A stretch of DNA of 64,000 nucleotides from Bacilli bacterium (GTDB lineage: Bacteria; Bacillota_I; Bacilli_A; RF39; UBA660): the NCBI GenBank assembly GCA_017409785.1, contig JAFQSD010000002.1, positions 288,597 through 352,596 of the forward strand, read 5' to 3'. The notes beneath the pieces are model-generated. The model saw only the letters and a list, made by a program, of their open reading frames with translations, had not been told where the DNA came from and ran no database searches. Position numbers and translations under genes: made by a program. Within the stretch, counting starts at the first letter, position 1, and each line of letters starts with the position of its first letter. This document shows, in pieces, positions 24,902 through 33,013 of this stretch.

Positions 24902-24930
24902 AGAAATCATATATTTCTTATATGATTTCT
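24902..24930 (-). terminator. Terminator at the end of the 24918 gene
   Basis: GAAATCATAT...ATATGATTTC stem with T7 on the minus strand, overlapping the last codons of the small membrane protein. Confidence 0.75.
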
Positions 24931-25208
24931 TCATCATCTTCTTCTATTTTTTTAACTGTTCTTCTAGCTTGAAACTTAACTATCTCTTCATCTTTTAAAC
25001 TATCTTCTTTAACGTTCTCAACCTTTTCAATTATCTCTTCTTTAGTTTGGTTAGAATTATCAGTTAATTCACTATATTTATTTAAATCTATTTTTAAATC
25101 ATCTTCTGGATTATTTGCTTTCTTCTTATCTGAAACATGCTTATCATATGACAAATATAAAATAAAAGAAACAATTCCACCAAATAAAATCAAAAACAAC
25201 AATTGCAT
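24918..25208 (-). CDS. Small N-terminally anchored acidic membrane protein
   Basis: 96 residues. One N-terminal membrane helix (about 1-20, MQLLFLILFGGIVSFILYL) is followed by a charged, largely acidic cytoplasmic or extracellular tail. No family recognised. The start at 25208 is chosen over the in-frame GTG at 25217 because GAGGTG lies 6 nt upstream of that ATG. It is followed by a terminator and is probably monocistronic. Confidence 0.6.
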   Translation of the reverse strand: MQLLFLILFGGIVSFILYLSYDKHVSDKKKANNPEDDLKIDLNKYSELTDNSNQTKEEIIEKVENVKEDSLKDEEIVKFQARRTVKKIEEDDEEII

Positions 25209-25244
25209 TAGAATCACCTCTATTTTTATACAATCATTATAGCA

Positions 25245-25274
25245 TAAAAAAAGAAGAATTTTAAATTCTTCTAA
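25245..25274 (-). terminator. Terminator after rseP
   Basis: The palindrome AGAAGAATTT-TA-AAATTCTTCT is followed by T7 on the minus strand at the rseP stop codon. Confidence 0.8.
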
Positions 25275-26323
25275 AATAAATTTATAATATCATTTATTGT
25301 AATTATTACCATTAATAATAGTAGTAATAACATTCCAATACCATGAATTTTTTCTTCAAGTTCAGGTTTAACTGGTGATCCTTTTATTGCTTCAATTATT
25401 AAGAATAAAATATGTCCACCATCAAACGCTGGTAATGGAAGTAAATTGATAAATCCAACGTTAATACTTAAGAATGCTACTAAATATAAAACATTAGAAA
25501 TTCCTGCTTTACTTGTTTCACCAACAATTGAATATATACCAACTGGTCCAGATAATTGATTTAATTTAATTCCACCAGTAAATAAATAACCAACTGTAAT
25601 TGCCATTTGTTTAAAAATAGAGCCTGTCTTTTTAACGGTATATTTTATAGTATTAACAAATCCCTTTGTTTTTTCTTGTTGCATTCCAATACCATAAACA
25701 TAAGATGTTTCTCCATCTTTTTTAACTTTTTTTGCTTTAAATTTATAAGTTACTTCGTAACCATTTTCTTTTTCCACAACAAATGTGGATTTTTCAGTTG
25801 GATCTGCAATTGCTAAATATAAAGAAATATCATCACTCGTCTTAATCTTATGACCATTAATTTCTCTAATAACATCTCCATCTTGCATTCCAGCTTCATA
25901 CGCCGGATAATCTTCTGTTACTTGCGTAATTGTTGGAGACATTGTACTTCCTCCCCAAACTAACGCTATAAAGAATAAAATTAATATTGCAGAAATAAAA
26001 TTATTTCCTGCTCCAAAAAACATAATTAGAAATCTTTGCCAAACTTTCTTAGATTGTAATCTTTTATTTTTTGGAACTTTTTTTGCATCATCTTCATCAA
26101 GGTCTTCTCCAGCTAACTGACAAAAACCTCCAATTGGAATAGCACGAAGAGTATATTCAGTTTCTTTTCCCTTCTTACTAAATAATTTAGGTCCCATCCC
26201 AATAGCAAACTCATAAACATAAACACCATTTAATTTAGCAAAAATAAAGTGTCCAAATTCATGAATAAATACGATTACCCCCAATATTAATACAAATAAT
26301 ATAATATTTAAAATTACTGACAA
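25271..26323 (-). CDS. rseP: Site-2 intramembrane zinc metalloprotease RseP
   Basis: 350 residues with four membrane segments. The active site HEFGH is at residues 21-25 in the first helix. One PDZ domain (about 130-200, YEAGMQDGDVIREINGHKI) and the second zinc-ligand region NLLPLPAFDGG (about 295) are present. RseP/RasP cuts membrane-anchored anti-sigma factors and remnant signal peptides. Initiation is at TTG with AAGGAGGG upstream. It is third in uppS-cdsA-rseP; dxr, which often sits between cdsA and rseP, is absent. Confidence 0.95.
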   Translation of the reverse strand: MSVILNIILFVLILGVIVFIHEFGHFIFAKLNGVYVYEFAIGMGPKLFSKKGKETEYTLRAIPIGGFCQLAGEDLDEDDAKKVPKNKRLQSKKVWQRFLIMFFGAGNNFISAILILFFIALVWGGSTMSPTITQVTEDYPAYEAGMQDGDVIREINGHKIKTSDDISLYLAIADPTEKSTFVVEKENGYEVTYKFKAKKVKKDGETSYVYGIGMQQEKTKGFVNTIKYTVKKTGSIFKQMAITVGYLFTGGIKLNQLSGPVGIYSIVGETSKAGISNVLYLVAFLSINVGFINLLPLPAFDGGHILFLIIEAIKGSPVKPELEEKIHGIGMLLLLLLMVIITINDIINLF

Positions 26324-26342
26324 GTAAATCCCTCCTTGTTTA

Positions 26343-27146
26343 TTAAATAATACCTAACACTAAGATAAACGCTAATACAACAAAAACTAAACTATCAAAT
26401 CTGTCTAATATACCACCATGTCCTGGAATTAAGTCAGAAAAATCTTTTTGACCATAATATCTCTTAATAGCAGAAAATGCCAAATCACCAACTTGACCAA
26501 CTGCTGTTAATGCTAAGGTAATTAAAATTACAAATACTAATGGAACATTCGAATTAATAACAGTTACATAAAATGCTGTAGCAATTATAGTTCCCATTAA
26601 CGATCCACCAATTGCTCCTTCAATAGTTTTCTTTGGTGAAATTTCTGGTGCTAACTTATGTTTACCAATTAACATTCCTGTAAACAAAGCAAATGAATCT
26701 GTCATAGTTGTTATCAAAAGTAAATATATGAAATAAGCTACATTAAAATTACGAATTACGCTTAATAAGTTAAAGCTTAAACCAATAAATACAACTGATC
26801 CAACTAAGAATAACGCATCATTTAAATTATATTTTTTATTATTATTAATAAATACCATTGGTACTAAGAATAAAAATATAATTGCAGATATCAATCTATA
26901 ATCAATATCATATTGCAAGTCAATACTACCAGCATTATTAACAATTAAAAATACTGTCATTAAATAAGCAATTACTCGCATAAATACCGGAAACTTCTTC
27001 TTAGCTTCTCCACGTATTTTTAACAACTCATAAAGTCCTAAAACACCAAGTACACTCATTAAAATAATAAATGGTGTTCCACCAATAACTAAAAATGGAA
27101 TAAATAATAAAACCATTATAATAGCACTAACAACTCTCTTAGTCAT
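26343..27146 (-). CDS. cdsA: Phosphatidate cytidylyltransferase
   Basis: 267 residues with about eight membrane helices. It makes CDP-diacylglycerol from phosphatidate and CTP for phospholipid synthesis. The family signature is visible near the C-terminus as DLAFSAIKRYYGQKDFSDLIPGHGG followed by LDRFDSLVF. The SPKKTIEGAIGG motif at about residue 170 is also typical. It begins 3 bp after the uppS stop, with its ribosome-binding site inside the uppS end. Confidence 0.96.
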   Translation of the reverse strand: MTKRVVSAIIMVLLFIPFLVIGGTPFIILMSVLGVLGLYELLKIRGEAKKKFPVFMRVIAYLMTVFLIVNNAGSIDLQYDIDYRLISAIIFLFLVPMVFINNNKKYNLNDALFLVGSVVFIGLSFNLLSVIRNFNVAYFIYLLLITTMTDSFALFTGMLIGKHKLAPEISPKKTIEGAIGGSLMGTIIATAFYVTVINSNVPLVFVILITLALTAVGQVGDLAFSAIKRYYGQKDFSDLIPGHGGILDRFDSLVFVVLAFILVLGII

Positions 27147-27148
27147 TA

Positions 27149-27856
27149 TTAACCACCAAACCTTCTATTTCTTCTATTAAATTCTAAAATAGCCTTTTCA
27201 AATTCATCTTTATTAAAATCTGGGAAATAAACATCTGGGAAATAGAATTCAGCATAACTATTTTGATACATCATAAAGTTACTTAATCTATATTCACCAC
27301 TAGTTCTAATCATTAAATCAACAGGTGGTAAATCTTGATATAATTGTGTTTGTACAAACTCAGGAGTAATTTCATCTAAATTAATCTTTCCCGCTTTATA
27401 CATCTCACATAACTTTTTAGTCATATCACATACTTCTTGTTGTCCACTATATCCTAAACATACATTAAATATACCTTTAGTATTATTCTTAGTTCTTTCT
27501 GTAATTTCATCCATTGCCTCAATTACATCATCTCTTAAACGATTACGTCTTCCAGAAAAAACAATTTTAATATTTTCTTTATGAATCTTTTCACATTCAT
27601 TTTTAAACATATTAACAAAAATATCCATTAAATATGTTACTTCTTCTTCACTTCTATTAAAGTTTTGTTCAGAAAAAGCATATACACTAAGTACCTTAAC
27701 ACCTCTATCAAAAATATAAGGAGCTAAATCTCTAATATTTTCAAATCCCTTTTGATGTCCTTTTAAAGTAGGCATTCCTTTTTCTTTTGCCCATCTTCTA
27801 TTGCCATCTAATACCATTGCGATATGTTTAGGCATAATAAGTTCTTCTTTATTCAT
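27149..27856 (-). CDS. uppS: Undecaprenyl pyrophosphate synthase
   Basis: 235 residues of cis-prenyltransferase. It makes C55-PP, the lipid carrier for peptidoglycan precursors. Motifs are AMVLDGNRRWAKEKG, GHQKGFENI, YAFSEQNFNRS and the C-terminal DLMIRTSGEYRLSNFM...EFYFPDVYFPDF. It is the first gene of uppS-cdsA-rseP, with GAGGT 6 nt before ATG. Confidence 0.96.
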   Translation of the reverse strand: MNKEELIMPKHIAMVLDGNRRWAKEKGMPTLKGHQKGFENIRDLAPYIFDRGVKVLSVYAFSEQNFNRSEEEVTYLMDIFVNMFKNECEKIHKENIKIVFSGRRNRLRDDVIEAMDEITERTKNNTKGIFNVCLGYSGQQEVCDMTKKLCEMYKAGKINLDEITPEFVQTQLYQDLPPVDLMIRTSGEYRLSNFMMYQNSYAEFYFPDVYFPDFNKDEFEKAILEFNRRNRRFGG

Positions 27857-27920
27857 CTTAATACCTCACGTTCTAAACTATATTGCCACTCTACTACTCC
27901 ATTATATACCAATAGCATAA

Positions 27921-27944
27921 AAAAAGAAAGTCAAAAGACTTTCT
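27921..27944 (-). terminator. Terminator after rpsP-khpA
   Basis: AGAAAGTC-AAAA-GACTTTCT followed by T7 on the minus strand, overlapping the khpA stop. Confidence 0.85.
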
Positions 27945-28191
27945 AAAATTTATCTATGTCAATTTTTATATATTTATTGTCCTTTAAGGCACTGCTAGCT
28001 TGTACTAAAGTTCTAATAGCATTAGCACACTTTCCGTCTCTTCCGATAACTCTTCCCATGTCGCTTTCTGCTACCATTACTTGAATAAGCATAACATTTT
28101 CTTCTTCAGTAGGAAATTCTTTAACACTTACAGCATCAACATCTTCTACTAAAGCTTTAACGATTTCTTCTGTTAATGTTACTAAATCCAT
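27943..28191 (-). CDS. khpA: KH-domain RNA-binding protein KhpA
   Basis: 82 residues containing a single type II KH domain with the VIGRDGKCANAIRTL loop (GxxG is GRDG). KhpA pairs with KhpB/EloR and binds mRNAs and sRNAs, affecting cell elongation and division in Firmicutes. It follows rpsP by 2 bp, the conserved rpsP-khpA pair. Length is typical. No rimM or trmD follows; a terminator closes the unit. Confidence 0.93.
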   Translation of the reverse strand: MDLVTLTEEIVKALVEDVDAVSVKEFPTEEENVMLIQVMVAESDMGRVIGRDGKCANAIRTLVQASSALKDNKYIKIDIDKF

Positions 28192-28193
28192 AA

Positions 28194-28469
28194 TTACTTA
28201 TCCTTCTTTACTTTAGATTCAGCATACTTCTTCATGATTCCAGCCTTACTAAATAAGTTTTTAACTGTATCAGTTGGAAGCGCACCATTGTTTAACCATT
28301 TTAAAGCAACTTCTTCATTGATTTTAACTTGTCCTTCACCAACTGGAGCATAAGTTCCAATAAGTTCTAAGTATTGTCCATCTCTTGGACGTCTTGAATC
28401 AGTAGCTACGATTCTATAAGTAGGTTTCTTCTTTGCACCCATTCTTGTTAATCTAATTTTAACTGCCAT
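28194..28469 (-). CDS. rpsP: 30S ribosomal protein S16
   Basis: 91 residues, starting [20 protein letters not shown], with [17 protein letters not shown]: the standard S16 signature. It binds 16S rRNA in early 30S assembly. It has a GGAGGG ribosome-binding site and is the first gene of the rpsP-khpA unit. Confidence 0.97.
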   Translation of the reverse strand: MAVKIRLTRMGAKKKPTYRIVATDSRRPRDGQYLELIGTYAPVGEGQVKINEEVALKWLNNGALPTDTVKNLFSKAGIMKKYAESKVKKDK

Positions 28470-28552
28470 TAATATCCCTCCATTTCCTCGATTACTGAAA
28501 TATATTTTAGCAACATTTATCTATATTGTCAACCTTTTTTTGATAACAGCAA

Positions 28553-28575
28553 AAATAACACCAAAAAGTGTTATT
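28553..28575 (-). terminator. Terminator at the end of cotE
   Basis: AATAACAC-(6 nt)-GTGTTATT with T-rich sequence following on the minus strand. Confidence 0.65.
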
Positions 28576-29104
28576 AAATACTATCATTTAAATACTCTTC
28601 ACTAATATTATTATCAATGTTTTCAGAAACATTAACTGTTTCTTCTACTATTTCGTCCCAAGGATCTTCTTCTTCATCAGCAAGTATCTTTACTTTAACA
28701 TCTCCAACCAACTCAACACCCAATTCCTTTTCAATAGCATAACTAATCTTATCACCATTAATTTCTACTTTTAAACAATTAGGTTGTTTCAAACTTCTAA
28801 CAATAATTTGTTCTTCTTCTCCAGTTCCTCTATCTCTCATTCTAACAATCTCACTATATTGATTAGATTCCTTAATAACCTCTGTCTTAGTATCATTATC
28901 ATATGAATACCAAATATTTACATCATAACTACCATTAATTCTAATTTCTTCATTATTTTTAACACCATTAAAATTATGATTTATAACCCACACACCCAAA
29001 ATAGTTGAAGGCTTATTAGTAACAGATATTTCATGATTCGATGTAAATAATTTCTTCCCCTTAGCAATAACTGCCTTAGTAACAATCTCTTTATAATTAG
29101 CCAT
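28574..29104 (-). CDS. cotE: Outer spore coat morphogenetic protein CotE
   Basis: 176 residues. The N-terminus NYKEIVTKAVIAKGKKLF, LGVWVINHNFNG, INGSYDVNIWYSYDNDTKTEV and LKQPNCLKVEI match what I recall of Bacillus CotE (EIITKAVVAKGRK, LGGWIINHKYDA, DINVWYSYADNTKTEV, QQPNCLEV). The C-terminus is acidic, as in CotE. CotE builds the outer spore coat. In B. subtilis it lies directly after miaB (ymcB) and ricA (ymcA); here those genes are a little upstream, so synteny supports the call. The start at 29104 has GGAGG 6 nt upstream. Confidence 0.93.
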   Translation of the reverse strand: MANYKEIVTKAVIAKGKKLFTSNHEISVTNKPSTILGVWVINHNFNGVKNNEEIRINGSYDVNIWYSYDNDTKTEVIKESNQYSEIVRMRDRGTGEEEQIIVRSLKQPNCLKVEINGDKISYAIEKELGVELVGDVKVKILADEEEDPWDEIVEETVNVSENIDNNISEEYLNDSI

Positions 29105-29198
29105 AAACATCCTCCTAATCTAATCTATGCAATCCCTTAAATAAAAGTACAAAAACAACTACATTTATGTTAAAATTAAATAGATAGGAGGCTAAATT

Positions 29199-29825
29199 AT
29201 GGCATCAGCAATAATTCATTTAGCAGTAGCAAAAACATTAGAAAAAGATCTTACTATAGAAAATCCTAGAGATTATTATTTAGGATCAATTGCTCCAGAT
29301 ATTGCTAAACAAATCGGAGAAAATAAACAAAGATCTCATTTCTTAATCAACGCAAGAGATGATATTCCAAATATGGAATTATTTACAAATAAATATCCAA
29401 ACTTTAAAGATAACTCTTTCGACTTAGGTTACTTTATTCATCTTTATACAGATAAAATCTGGTTTTCCAGATTCATGCCAAAAATATGGGCCGGTACTGG
29501 AAACTGTGTTAAATTACTAGATGGAACAATCATTAATTCTACACCAGAAGAAATTCAAAAACTAATCTATCAAGATTATACAAATTTAAATGTTGAATTA
29601 CTTGATGAATATAAAATGGATTTATCATTATTCTATGAAGACTTTCAAATACCAAATACAACATTAGATGAAATCCCTGTAGAAAAACTAAATATTTTAC
29701 TTGATAAAATGGGATTAATAATTGAAAACTCTAAAGAAGAAAAACCATACACCTTTGATACATTCTTAGTATTACAATTTATTGATGAAACATCTCAAGA
29801 AATATTAAAAATATTAAATAATTAA
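29199..29825 (+). CDS. Zinc-dependent phospholipase C-like protein
   Basis: 208 residues. ASAIIHLAVAKTLEK, NPRDYYLGSIAPDIAKQ, SHFLIN, and DLGYFIHLYTDKIWF give the His/Asp pattern of the zinc-dependent phospholipase C/S1-P1-like family (PF00882 type). Ligands His7, Asp37, His (SHF) and the HLYTD pair are visible. Small cytoplasmic members like this are common in Firmicutes and their substrate is unknown. The ribosome-binding site is TAGGAGG. It is divergent from cotE and convergent with the 29858 gene, sharing a bidirectional terminator. Confidence 0.75.
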   Translation: MASAIIHLAVAKTLEKDLTIENPRDYYLGSIAPDIAKQIGENKQRSHFLINARDDIPNMELFTNKYPNFKDNSFDLGYFIHLYTDKIWFSRFMPKIWAGTGNCVKLLDGTIINSTPEEIQKLIYQDYTNLNVELLDEYKMDLSLFYEDFQIPNTTLDEIPVEKLNILLDKMGLIIENSKEEKPYTFDTFLVLQFIDETSQEILKILNN

Positions 29826-29829
29826 TAAA

Positions 29830-29859
29830 AAAAGAAAGTTCGAAATTGAACTTTCTTTT
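29830..29859. terminator. Bidirectional terminator between convergent genes
   Basis: AAAAGAAAGTTC-GAAATT-GAACTTTCTTTT with A and T runs on both sides, serving both the plus-strand 29199 gene and the minus-strand 29858 gene. Confidence 0.85.
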
Positions 29860-31120
29860 AATTAGTTACTTCATAATCAAATTCATATATAACAAAATCT
29901 AAAGTATTAAAACTAATTGAATAAATATGATAATTTCCACTCTCTTTAGGTAATTCATTATACTTATCAGTTTCTACTACATAAATAAAACCAAATTGTT
30001 CCCTATCACTTTGACTACCGATATAAATAAAGTCCTTAATACTATCATCTGCATCTTTCAAGTTAATCAAATGACTTTTATTAAAGAATTGTTCTTCAAC
30101 TGTTTCTTTACCAGACACTACATTCATAGTACTAAATATAGTTTTTAATCCAGATACTTCTACACCATCAATATTAAGAGATAATTTTTCTTGCTGTAAA
30201 GGAGATAACACATCATCAACTTCAATATCAATAAACTTCATATATGATTCAATATTCTTAACGTTTCTTTGATTTTCCTGATATAAAAACTCATTTGTTG
30301 CAGAGGTTATAAATAGCAAAAACACAAATGCTCCAACAACAATTGTAAAAATAGTCTTATGTTTTCCATGAAGTCTAAAACCAAGAATTAAACAAATTAG
30401 AGGAATTGGCATTAACAAAATAAATAGCCAAAATAAACTAGGTCCCATTTCGCGGAACATATATTTATCAGAAATAATATACTCAGCAACAATTGCCACT
30501 GTAATACTTAATAAAGTAAGTATTGTAAAAACAATAAGTAGAATTTTTTCAGTAAGATTTCTCCTATATTCACTATTATTTTTTTTAAATTCCTTAGTTC
30601 GATTCAAATAAACATTTTTAGACATTTCTCTAATATGTCTTTCTTGATCCTTATTAATTAAACTTTTAGGAAGACCAAAAACCTTTTCCTCATCTACTAA
30701 TTCAATAAAAAAGTCATCGTTAGTTTCTACACACTTCTTTATTCTAGAATATTCAACTACACAAGTACTTACACCAAAATCTATAAAAAAATAATCATTA
30801 TAAAAAACATATCTTTTACTTCTTTTCAAACCAGGAATTTTCTCATACTCAGCATCAGATAACTTATCGAGTCTAACATAATTAAGTATAAGGAAAAAAA
30901 TAATAATTGCTAAACTTAATAAGAAAAAAGTCAATATACTATAGTCAGAAAACAATAAATAAAACAGCAAAATTACAATAAAGATTACAGAGTGAAATAC
31001 TGAAGTAAAAATATACTTTATAGGATATTGTCTCCAAAATCTTCTATATTGTTCTTTTGTCGTTCCATTTTCATATACAATTTCAAATAACGCTTTTTTA
31101 TCATCTTTCTCTTTACTCAT
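29858..31120 (-). CDS. YcxB-like membrane protein
   Basis: 420 residues. Two N-terminal membrane helices (about 35-75) are followed by a YcxB-like soluble segment (about 100-165: RYVFYNDYFFIDFG, VEYSRIKKCVETNDDFFIELVDE, VFGLPKSLI). Two or three further helices (about 195-270) and an extracytoplasmic C-terminal domain of about 140 residues follow. YcxB-like domains are widespread but have no established function. The gene has AAGGTG before ATG and stands alone between cotE and ricA. Confidence 0.65.
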   Translation of the reverse strand: MSKEKDDKKALFEIVYENGTTKEQYRRFWRQYPIKYIFTSVFHSVIFIVILLFYLLFSDYSILTFFLLSLAIIIFFLILNYVRLDKLSDAEYEKIPGLKRSKRYVFYNDYFFIDFGVSTCVVEYSRIKKCVETNDDFFIELVDEEKVFGLPKSLINKDQERHIREMSKNVYLNRTKEFKKNNSEYRRNLTEKILLIVFTILTLLSITVAIVAEYIISDKYMFREMGPSLFWLFILLMPIPLICLILGFRLHGKHKTIFTIVVGAFVFLLFITSATNEFLYQENQRNVKNIESYMKFIDIEVDDVLSPLQQEKLSLNIDGVEVSGLKTIFSTMNVVSGKETVEEQFFNKSHLINLKDADDSIKDFIYIGSQSDREQFGFIYVVETDKYNELPKESGNYHIYSISFNTLDFVIYEFDYEVTN

Positions 31121-31167
31121 ACTTACACCTTCTTTTACTCAAATTATACTATAATATTTTCTAATAA

Positions 31168-31193
31168 AAAAGAGACATTTTTCATGTCCCTTA
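31168..31193 (-). terminator. Terminator after ricA
   Basis: AAGGGACAT-(5 nt)-ATGTCTCTT followed by T6 on the minus strand, at the ricA stop. Confidence 0.75.
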
Positions 31194-31523
31194 TTTTTTT
31201 TCATTTACAACATTATAAAAATAATCATTTAATTCATCTTTAATTATTTCTATTTTCTGATTAACTTCAGCTAATTTCTTTTGATAACTATCATATAGTG
31301 GAATACTATTTAATCTCTCTTGTTTTTCATCTAATTCTTTTTTTACTTCATCATCCTGTGTACGAATATATTTCTTTTGAAGTTTCTTAATAGCATCAAC
31401 TAATTCCTTAATCTCACTACTTTCTTCCATCTTCTCTTTTAGTCTAATACATTCTTTAAACTCAGGGCTTTCAGTAATCGAACTAACAACTTCACTAACT
31501 GCTTTACTCAACTTCTTCTCCAT
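31191..31523 (-). CDS. ricA: YlbF/YmcA family protein, RicA-like
   Basis: 110 residues, almost entirely helical and charged, with SPEFKECIRLKEKM and LYDSYQKKLAEVN typical of the YlbF/YmcA family. In B. subtilis RicA joins RicF and RicT to form the Y-complex, which binds an Fe-S cluster and guides RNase Y maturation of mRNAs and phosphorelay toward sporulation. It overlaps the miaB 3' end by 20 bp, the conserved miaB-ricA pair, which favours RicA over RicF. Confidence 0.85.
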   Translation of the reverse strand: MEKKLSKAVSEVVSSITESPEFKECIRLKEKMEESSEIKELVDAIKKLQKKYIRTQDDEVKKELDEKQERLNSIPLYDSYQKKLAEVNQKIEIIKDELNDYFYNVVNEKK

Positions 31524-32919
31524 CTAAACTCCATGTCTTAGCAGAAGTAATTTTAACATTAACAATTTCTCCAACTTTATGTTCTTTATTACTTACAAAA
31601 TTAATTAACTTATTAGTATCACTATATCCAAAATACATATCTTTTTTCTCTGAAGTACCTTCTAATAATACAGGTAATACTTTACCTTCTAGTTTTTTAT
31701 TATTTTCTAAGAAATATTTATTAACAACTTCATTTAATCTATAAAGTCTTTCTTCTTTCTCCTTTAAAGGAGTATCATCTTTTAATCTTGCTGCTGGAGT
31801 ACCTTCTCTAGCAGAGAATACAAATGTAAATGCATTATCATATTTACATTGTTCTACTAAATCTAAAGTCTCTAAGAAGTCTTCTTCTGTTTCACCTGGG
31901 AATCCTACAATTATATCTGTAGAAATACTAACACTAGGAACTGTTTCTTTAATTTTATTAAATAATTCTAAATAACTTTCTTTAGTATATCTTCTACCCA
32001 TAAGTCTTAAAATTCTACTAGAACCACTTTGCACAGGTAAATGAACACTTGGCATAATATTTTTATATTTGCCAATCACTTCAATCATACTATCTGTAAA
32101 ATCCCATGGATGTGAAGTCATAAATCTAACTCTTGGAATATCCTTTTTAGCAATATCTTCAAGTAAATTACCTAAAGTATAATCTTCATATAAATCTTTA
32201 CCATAAGCATTAACATTTTGTCCAAGTAAAGTAATTTCTTTATACCCATCTTTTATAAGTTCATCCACTTCTTTTAAGATATCTTCTTTTGCTCTACTTC
32301 TTTCACTACCTCTAGTATATGGAACTATACAATAAGTACAAAATTTATTACATCCATAAATTATATTAACATAGGCTTTATAATCATTAGCTCTAACAAC
32401 AGGTAATCCTTCAACCAGGTCACCTTCTCTAGAAAAAACCTCAATTTGTTGTTTATTCTCAACAATTGCTTTATCTATAATTTCAGGTAATTGATACATA
32501 TTATGAGTACCAAATACAAAATTAACAAATTTATAATTTTTTAGTATTTCATCAACTACACTAGCTTCTTGAGCCATACACCCACAAAGTCCAACTAATA
32601 ACTCTGGTTTTTCTTGTTTTAAATGCTTTAATCTACCAAGCATACCAAATGCTTTATTATGAGCATTTTCTCTAATAGAACATGTATTTAAAAGTACTAA
32701 ATCAGCTTCATTATAGTCATCAACTTTACTAAATCCAAGTTCTACAAGTAAAGCTTCAATATTTTCACTATCGTGTTCATTCATTTGACAACCATAAGTT
32801 TTTAAGAAAAATTTCTTTCCTTTATATTTACCCTTAATACTATCTTCAAATGAAAACTCTACACGTTTATAATCACGTTTATCTCTAGTTCTTGCTTCTT
32901 TATAGTCTGGTAAACGCAT
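31504..32919 (-). CDS. miaB: tRNA-2-methylthio-N6-dimethylallyladenosine synthase MiaB
   Basis: 471 residues of radical-SAM methylthiotransferase acting on i6A37 of tRNAs reading UNN codons. The N-terminal MTTase domain has cysteines at 44 (YGCQMNEHDS), 80 (NTCSIREN) and about 114 (GCMAQE). The radical-SAM cluster CNKFCTYC is at 190-197. A C-terminal TRAM domain lies at about 405-470. Length is typical of the Bacilli form with the N-terminal extension. Its end overlaps ricA. Confidence 0.96.
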   Translation of the reverse strand: MRLPDYKEARTRDKRDYKRVEFSFEDSIKGKYKGKKFFLKTYGCQMNEHDSENIEALLVELGFSKVDDYNEADLVLLNTCSIRENAHNKAFGMLGRLKHLKQEKPELLVGLCGCMAQEASVVDEILKNYKFVNFVFGTHNMYQLPEIIDKAIVENKQQIEVFSREGDLVEGLPVVRANDYKAYVNIIYGCNKFCTYCIVPYTRGSERSRAKEDILKEVDELIKDGYKEITLLGQNVNAYGKDLYEDYTLGNLLEDIAKKDIPRVRFMTSHPWDFTDSMIEVIGKYKNIMPSVHLPVQSGSSRILRLMGRRYTKESYLELFNKIKETVPSVSISTDIIVGFPGETEEDFLETLDLVEQCKYDNAFTFVFSAREGTPAARLKDDTPLKEKEERLYRLNEVVNKYFLENNKKLEGKVLPVLLEGTSEKKDMYFGYSDTNKLINFVSNKEHKVGEIVNVKITSAKTWSLDGEEVE

Positions 32920-33013
32920 AATTTCACTTCCATTTCCTTATTCGAGAATATAATACCTTAAAAACAAAGAAAATTCAACTTATAGACTCTTAAAATATAA
33001 AAAGAAATGTAAA

